In this document: in pieces, positions 5,581-9,450 of the stretch
Position numbering within the stretch: position 1 is the stretch's first letter
Layout of the letters: each line of letters begins with the position of its first letter
NCBI GenBank assembly: GCA_002372815.1
Contig: DFIR01000079.1
Span: 1-9,450 of the forward strand
Length of the DNA: 9,450 bases
Direction of reading: 5' to 3'
Source: Lachnospiraceae bacterium UBA3692
Lineage (GTDB): Bacteria > Bacillota > Clostridia > Lachnospirales > Lachnospiraceae
Program-made: the position numbers and the translations under genes
Notes under the pieces: model-generated
Seen by the model: only the letters and a program-made list of their open reading frames with translations
What the model was told of the DNA's origin: nothing
Database searches by the model: none

Positions 5581-5841
5581 TGCCCTTTGCGGGGCCGTGG
5601 AGGTACGTCCAGGATCCGCTGAAGGGCAAAACAGGCAGATATTAAGAAAATTGCCCTTTGCGGGGCCGCAGAGGTACGTCCAGGACCCGCTGAAGGGCAA
5701 AACAGGCAGAAATTAAGAAAATTGCCCTTTGCGGGGCTGCGGAGATACGTCCAGGACCCGCTGAAGGGCAAAACAGGCAGAAATTAAGAGAATTGCCCTT
5801 TGCGGGGCTGCGGAGGTACGTCCGCGGCCCCGCAAAGGGCA
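5581..5841. repeat. 71-bp tandem hairpin repeat array, four copies
   Basis: Copies start at 5581, 5652, 5723 and 5794, exactly 71 bp apart. Each full unit is a 48-nt imperfect hairpin, opening TGCCCTTTGCGGGG and closing GAAGGGCA, with GGAGGTACGTCC (or GGAGATACGTCC) at its tip, followed by a 23-nt A-rich linker. Copy 4 has only the hairpin part. Because 71 is not a multiple of 3, reading frames shift at each unit, so the open frames across it are artefacts. Read on the minus strand each hairpin is followed by ATTTTCTTAAT, which is terminator-like. Together with 5862-5934 this fills the gene-free stretch between pgi and iorA. Confidence 0.95.
5794..5841. repeat. Perfect palindromic hairpin ending the 71-bp array
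   Basis: The left 21 bases (5794-5814) pair with the right 21 (5821-5841) with a single T-G wobble, around the 6-nt loop GGTACG. The first three units have several mismatches in the same arms. Here the right arm has become the exact complement of the left, and the 23-nt linker is missing. No T-run follows on the plus strand; ATTCTCTTAAT follows on the minus strand. Confidence 0.9.
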
Positions 5842-5861
5842 GTGAGGCTGGCAGCGCAGTA

Positions 5862-5934
5862 CCGCGCAGGGGACGGTTCTCTGCGCGGTAATTTTGTAAA
5901 CCGCGCAGAGAACCGTCCCCTGCGCGGCTTTTTT
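5862..5934 (+). terminator. REP-like inverted repeat doubling as a terminator
   Basis: Two perfect 27-bp arms (5862-5888 and 5901-5927) flank 12 nt and are followed by C and T6 (5929-5934), a good intrinsic terminator for plus-strand transcripts coming from pgi. Each arm is itself a small hairpin, with an 8-bp stem (CCGCGCAG / CTGCGCGG) around an 11-nt loop. The two loops, GGGACGGTTCT and AGAACCGTCCC, are fully complementary. From memory, GGGGACGGTTCT-type cores occur in many Clostridia as interspersed repetitive palindromes; I cannot verify this here. It lies 62 bp before iorA and insulates it from upstream transcription. Confidence 0.85.
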
Positions 5935-5996
5935 GTGGTACAGTAGTGAAAGATGCAGTTTGTTGGCAGCGGTGAAGATGCAGAGGATGTGAGACG

Positions 5997-7913
5997 ATGC
6001 ACAAAGAATTCCTGATGGGTAATGAGGCCATCGCCATGGGGGCGCTTGCGGCCGGCGTGAATCTGGTCGCCGGGTATCCGGGGACGCCTTCGACGGAAGT
6101 GCTGGAGACGATCGCGAAGCGCAATCCGGGCGATGTGTATGTGGAGTGGTCGATCAATGAGAAGGCCGGGATGGAAGTGGCCGCCGGGGCTGCCTACAGC
6201 GGCGCGAGGGCGCTCGTGACGATGAAGCAGGTCGGCCTGAACGTGGCCTCCGACCCGCTGATGAGCCTGGAGTACATCGGCGTGAAGGGCGGCATGGTGG
6301 TGCTGGTCGCGGACGATCCGGGCCCGATCTCCTCGCAGACGGAGCAGGATACCCGGACCTTCGGCATGTTCTCCAAGGTGCCGGTCTTCGACCCGTGCTC
6401 GGTCGCCGAGGCGTACGAGATGATCCAGGAAGCGTTCGACTTCTCGGAAAAATACGGAACGCCCGTCTTTTTCCGCGCGACGACGAGAGTGGACCACGGA
6501 TATGAGTCCCTGGAGATCAAGGATCCTGAGGAATACTATAAAAACAAACCGGAAGGCTTCGTGAAGGACCCGTCGAGATGGGTGATCTTCCCGCGGCTCT
6601 CCGTGAAGAATCACGCACTGATCGAGCAGCGCAACGCGCAGCTCTCGGAAGTCCTGTCCGCGTATCCGCGCAACCGGATCTGCCCGGAGCCCGGCGCGGG
6701 TGCGGGCGCAGGCGATGGCGCAGGTGATGGCGCAGGTGATGGCGCAAAATGCCGCAAGGGCATCGCCTCCCACGCCGTGAACTTCCTCTACACGCTGGAT
6801 TCGCTGCGGGGAAGGAATGCGAGGCTGCTGCGCGTGGCGACGCCTTTTCCGTTCCCAGAGCAACTGGCGCTGCAGTTCCTGGACGGGCTGGACGAAGTGC
6901 TGTGCATCGAGGAACTGGACCCGGTGATCGAGCGCGCGCTGACGTATGTCTGCGGAAAGTACGGCCTGTCCGTGAAGATCCGCGGGAAGAAGACCGGCGA
7001 TCTCCCTCTGTCAGGAGAAAACACGCTGGAGATCGTGGACCGCGCGATCACGAAGTTCCTGGGGAGCGGGGCGGAGGCATGCCGGGAGGAGCTCCCCGCC
7101 CCGCCGCCGCTGCCGGTGCGGCCGCCGGTCCTGTGCGCGGGATGTCCGCACAGAGCTTCTTTTTACGCGGTCAAGAAGGCGATGGGCAGGCAGAAGACGA
7201 TCTACTGCGGCGACATCGGCTGCTACACGCTGGGAAACGCGGCGCCGCTGGATATGTGCGACACCTGCCTGTGCATGGGCGCCGGCATCGGGATCGCGCA
7301 GGGTGTGGGGCATATTGAGCCGGATACGAAGTGCTTTGCTTTTGTCGGGGATTCGACGTTCTTTGCTTCCGGGATCACCGGAACGATCAATGCGTTCTAC
7401 AATCAGGCGGACATGACGCTGGTGGTGCTGGACAATTCGACCACGGCCATGACCGGCCACCAGCCGCACCCGGGCACAGGGCGCACGGTGATGGGCCAGA
7501 TCGTGGAGAAAGTCAGCATCGAAAGGGTCCTGCGCGCCATCGGCCTCACCGTCGTGGAGACGGTGGACCCGCTGGATCACAAGCTGGCCGTGGAGACGGT
7601 GCGCAGAGTCGCGGCGGAGCCGGGCGTCAAGGCGATCATTTTCCGGTCGCCCTGCATCGCGGTGACGAAACCCGCCGGAAGGTCGCACGTCGACCCTGCC
7701 CGCTGCATCGCCTGCTGGAAGTGCATCCGCGAACTTGGCTGTCCGGCCCTGATCCTGGACGCGGACGGGAAGAAAGCGAAGATCGACACGTCGCTCTGCA
7801 CGGGCTGCACGCTCTGCGAGCAGATCTGCCCGGCCGGCGCGATCTCGGGCGGCAGGAAAAATGACACTGCCGCGGAGCCCGGCACGCCCGCGAAAGGAGG
7901 CCTCCATGAATAA
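5997..7913 (+). CDS. iorA: Indolepyruvate:ferredoxin oxidoreductase, alpha subunit
   Basis: With IorB this oxygen-sensitive enzyme oxidatively decarboxylates aryl-pyruvates (indolepyruvate, phenylpyruvate, 4-hydroxyphenylpyruvate) to aryl-acetyl-CoA and reduces ferredoxin; the reaction is reversible in principle. It has 638 residues. The N-terminal pyrimidine-binding domain opens with GNEAIAMGALAAGV and GYPGTPSTE. The thiamine-diphosphate domain has CAGCPHR (380-386), GDIGCYTLG, GDSTFFASG (from 451) and NSTTAMTGHQPHPG. Two [4Fe-4S] motifs close the protein: C570, C573, C576, C582-Pro, and C601, C604, C607, C611-Pro. AGAGGA lies 9 nt before the ATG. A Gly/Ala/Asp low-complexity insert at about 232-251 explains part of the length above the roughly 600 residues typical of the family. 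Its end overlaps iorB by 8 nt. I found no convincing promoter in the 62 bp upstream. Confidence 0.96.
   Translation: MHKEFLMGNEAIAMGALAAGVNLVAGYPGTPSTEVLETIAKRNPGDVYVEWSINEKAGMEVAAGAAYSGARALVTMKQVGLNVASDPLMSLEYIGVKGGMVVLVADDPGPISSQTEQDTRTFGMFSKVPVFDPCSVAEAYEMIQEAFDFSEKYGTPVFFRATTRVDHGYESLEIKDPEEYYKNKPEGFVKDPSRWVIFPRLSVKNHALIEQRNAQLSEVLSAYPRNRICPEPGAGAGAGDGAGDGAGDGAKCRKGIASHAVNFLYTLDSLRGRNARLLRVATPFPFPEQLALQFLDGLDEVLCIEELDPVIERALTYVCGKYGLSVKIRGKKTGDLPLSGENTLEIVDRAITKFLGSGAEACREELPAPPPLPVRPPVLCAGCPHRASFYAVKKAMGRQKTIYCGDIGCYTLGNAAPLDMCDTCLCMGAGIGIAQGVGHIEPDTKCFAFVGDSTFFASGITGTINAFYNQADMTLVVLDNSTTAMTGHQPHPGTGRTVMGQIVEKVSIERVLRAIGLTVVETVDPLDHKLAVETVRRVAAEPGVKAIIFRSPCIAVTKPAGRSHVDPARCIACWKCIRELGCPALILDADGKKAKIDTSLCTGCTLCEQICPAGAISGGRKNDTAAEPGTPAKGGLHE
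6705..6746 (+). repeat. 12-bp tandem repeat inside iorA
   Basis: GGCGCAGGYGAT occurs three times in a row (6705-6716, 6717-6728, 6729-6740), plus a half copy GGCGCA (6741-6746). It encodes GAGDGAGDGAGDGA and extends a Gly/Ala run just before it. Because 12 is a multiple of 3, copy-number changes keep the frame. It lies between the N-terminal domain and the next folded part, probably in a flexible linker. Confidence 0.9.
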
Positions 7914-8481
7914 GAATATCCTTCTGTGCGGCGTCGGCGGACAGGGGACGATCCTGGCTTCGCGGCTGATCGCGTCGGCGGCGATGGCGAAGGGGATCCC
8001 GATCAAGACGGCGGAGACCATCGGCATGGCGCAGCGCGGCGGCAGCGTGTTCAGCCACGTGCGCATCGGCGAGGGGGCGAATGCCCCGCTGATCGCAAAA
8101 GGGGACGTGGACCTCATCATCGGATTCGAGCCCGGGGAGACGGTGCGGCAGCTGCCTTTTCTCAGGAAGGGCGGTGCGGTGGTCGTCAGCAGGCGCGCAG
8201 TGATGCCCGTCAGCGCGATGATCGGACAGTCCTCCTATGACGCGGAGGCGATGATCCGGTACCTGGAGGAGCATGTGGAGCATCTCACGGTCGTGGACGC
8301 GGACCGGGCGGCGGAGGAACTCGGCAGCGCGCGGACGCTCAATGTGGTGCTGCTCGGCGCGGCGCTGGCGAGCGGCGAGCTGGGACTGACGGAAGAGGAT
8401 CTGGAGGGGGCGATCCGGGAGAGAGTGCCGGAGCGCTTCCGGGACCTGAACATGCGCGCGCTCGCGTGGGACAGGCAGTGA
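7906..8481 (+). CDS. iorB: Indolepyruvate:ferredoxin oxidoreductase, beta subunit
   Basis: This is the gamma-domain partner of IorA, needed for coenzyme A-dependent release of aryl-acetyl-CoA. It has 191 residues, the normal family length. Recognisable segments are NILLCGVGGQGTILASRLI (4-22), the family-typical ETIGMAQRGGSVFSHVRIG, and DLIIGFEPGETVR. The ATG at 7906 has AAAGGAGG 5 nt upstream, inside the end of iorA, and overlaps iorA by 8 nt, so the subunits are translationally coupled. An in-frame ATG at 7861 lies well inside iorA and lacks this site. The stop codon lies within a short tandem duplication (8477-8530). Confidence 0.95.
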   Translation: MNKNILLCGVGGQGTILASRLIASAAMAKGIPIKTAETIGMAQRGGSVFSHVRIGEGANAPLIAKGDVDLIIGFEPGETVRQLPFLRKGGAVVVSRRAVMPVSAMIGQSSYDAEAMIRYLEEHVEHLTVVDADRAAEELGSARTLNVVLLGAALASGELGLTEEDLEGAIRERVPERFRDLNMRALAWDRQ

Positions 8482-8530
8482 GGTCCATGAAGCGAGGTGC
8501 GCGAGTGAGGTGCACGAGGTGAGGTTCGCG
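8477..8530 (+). repeat. 27-bp imperfect tandem duplication over the iorB stop
   Basis: Two adjacent units (8477-8503 and 8504-8530) match at 22 of 27 positions. Both start AGTGAGGT and end CGCG. The first unit carries the iorB stop codon. The remaining intergenic DNA up to 8609 contains only a weak CCCGG / CCGGG inverted repeat and no T-run, so I see no terminator before the ligase gene. Confidence 0.7.
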
Positions 8531-8609
8531 CCGGCATATATTGGAGCAGAGGCGGAGTGAGTTGTTTGATCCCGGAGAGCTACAGGAGCCGGGGGACAGG
8601 AGTTGTATC

Positions 8610-9450
8610 ATGCAGATCAATGACAGGCAGCTGAAACAGGTGAACAGGCAGATCGGAAGGCTGATCGCGGCCGACAATTTCTACGGAAAGCGGCTGAAGG
8701 AGGCGGGGATCGATCATGTGAGCAGTGTGGAGGACTTTCTGGCGCTTCCTTTTTCCGAGAAGCAGGATCTGAGGGAGGCGTATCCGCTGGGACTGATGAC
8801 CTGCAAAGAGGAGGAGGTGGTGCGCATCCACTCCTCTTCGGGCACGACCGGCATGCCCGTCATCATCCCTTACACCGCCAAGGACGTGGACGACTGGGGC
8901 GAGATGTTCAAGCGCTGCTACGAGTTTGCGGGCATCACGTCCGCGGACCGCATCCAGATCACGCCCGGCTACGGCCTGTGGACGGCGGGCATCGGGTTCC
9001 AGAACGGCTGCGAGAAGCTCGGCGCGATGGCGATCCCGATGGGCCCCGGCAACACGAACAAGCAGCTGCAGATGATGATCGACCTCAAGAGCACGGTCAT
9101 CTGCGCGACCAGCTCGTACGCGCTGCTCCTCGCGGAGGAGATCGAGAAGCGCGGCATCGCTGACAAGATCTGCCTGAAGAAGGGCGTCATCGGCTCCGAG
9201 CGCTGGGGCGAAAAGATGCGGAAACGCATCTCCACCGAACTCGGCATCGAGCTCTACGACATCTACGGCCTGACCGAGATCTACGGCCCCGGCATCGGCA
9301 TCAACTGCAAGTACGACACCGGGATGCACTACTGGGACGACTATATCTATCTGGAGATCATCGATCCTGCGACCGGCAAGAACGTGCCGGACGGCGAGTG
9401 GGGCGAGATCGTCATCACGACGCTGGTCAAGGAGGGCGCGCCGCTCATCC
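8610..9450 (+). CDS. paaK: Phenylacetate-CoA ligase family protein, 3' end cut by window
   Basis: This AMP-forming ligase joins an aryl-acetate (phenylacetate, perhaps indoleacetate) to coenzyme A using ATP. The first 280 residues are present out of about 430 usual for the family; the gene runs off the right edge. Visible motifs are the ATP/AMP-binding loop HSSSGTTGMP (74-83) and YGLTEIYGPG (219-228). The segment GYGLWTAGIGFQNG fits the PaaK family. The ATG at 8610 has CAGGAG 8-9 nt upstream. It follows iorB on the same strand after 128 nt with no terminator between, so it is probably cotranscribed. Its aryl-acetyl-CoA product is also the product of IorAB, which supports a shared pathway. Substrate preference cannot be read from the sequence. 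Confidence 0.88.
   Translation, partial: MQINDRQLKQVNRQIGRLIAADNFYGKRLKEAGIDHVSSVEDFLALPFSEKQDLREAYPLGLMTCKEEEVVRIHSSSGTTGMPVIIPYTAKDVDDWGEMFKRCYEFAGITSADRIQITPGYGLWTAGIGFQNGCEKLGAMAIPMGPGNTNKQLQMMIDLKSTVICATSSYALLLAEEIEKRGIADKICLKKGVIGSERWGEKMRKRISTELGIELYDIYGLTEIYGPGIGINCKYDTGMHYWDDYIYLEIIDPATGKNVPDGEWGEIVITTLVKEGAPLI

Noticed and set aside
5479..5770. Repetitive small peptide genes across the 71-bp array
   Set aside because: The 71-bp period shifts the frame each unit, no ribosome binding site fits, and the DNA is clearly structured as hairpins.
3837..5771. 644-codon open frame on the minus strand opposite pgi
   Set aside because: It runs antisense to pgi and into the 71-bp repeats, has no recognisable domain, and arises because G/C-rich third positions leave few stops on the opposite strand. 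pgi has full family motifs and a proper ribosome binding site.
5935..5996. Promoter for iorA
   Set aside because: TACAGT at 5939-5944 has no acceptable -35 box at 16-18 nt; nothing convincing was seen.
5784..6863. 359-codon minus-strand frame opposite iorA
   Set aside because: Antisense to iorA and crossing the palindromes; Arg/His/Ala-rich composition typical of shadows in GC-rich DNA.
7011..8120. 369-codon minus-strand frame opposite iorA and iorB
   Set aside because: Antisense to two overlapping genes with clear motifs; no domain of its own.
8580..9329. 249-codon minus-strand frame opposite the ligase gene
   Set aside because: Antisense shadow; the plus strand has the SSSGTTGMP and YGLTE motifs.

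Overview
The window looks like a chromosomal stretch from a GC-rich anaerobic member of the Bacillota, probably class Clostridia. The signs are AGGAGG-type ribosome binding sites before most genes, a TTGACA promoter, a LysM exoprotein, a type I-beta DAHP synthase and a two-subunit indolepyruvate:ferredoxin oxidoreductase. I cannot name the genus. All genes look chromosomal; there is no phage, plasmid, transposase or CRISPR signal.

Left half (minus strand, reading right to left from about 3700 to 160): one tight operon, aroF (DAHP synthase) - pheA (prephenate dehydratase) - a 61-residue single-pass membrane protein - a secreted LysM protein, closed by a hairpin at 160-191. In front of aroF is a roughly 320-nt leader. 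Read in order it holds a TTGACA/TACTTT promoter (3671-3699), an AGGAG site, an unannotated 32-codon leader peptide (3532-3630) with six Phe codons, five of them in a ten-codon stretch, a GC-rich hairpin followed by TTTT (3471-3501), a candidate antiterminator pairing, and a second large stem-loop (3384-3438). This is the layout of a phenylalanine transcription attenuator, and it is the main discovery of the window.

Centre (3786-5562): pgi (glucose-6-phosphate isomerase) runs divergently on the plus strand from its own TGGACA/TATAAT promoter and ends in a strong intrinsic terminator. From about 5570 to 5934 there is no gene. That stretch holds four 71-bp tandem repeats built around a hairpin, the last a perfect palindrome, then a 27-bp-arm inverted repeat with a GGGGACGGTTCT core that ends in T6 and also looks like a terminator. 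A different 62-bp hairpin array occupies 1-186.

Right part (plus strand): iorA and iorB overlap by 8 nt and encode indolepyruvate:ferredoxin oxidoreductase. After 128 nt comes a phenylacetate-CoA ligase-like gene cut by the window end. Together these genes interconvert aryl-pyruvates, aryl-acetyl-CoAs and aryl-acetates. The region therefore combines aromatic amino acid synthesis (aroF, pheA) with breakdown or reverse salvage of the matching 2-oxo acids (iorAB, ligase).
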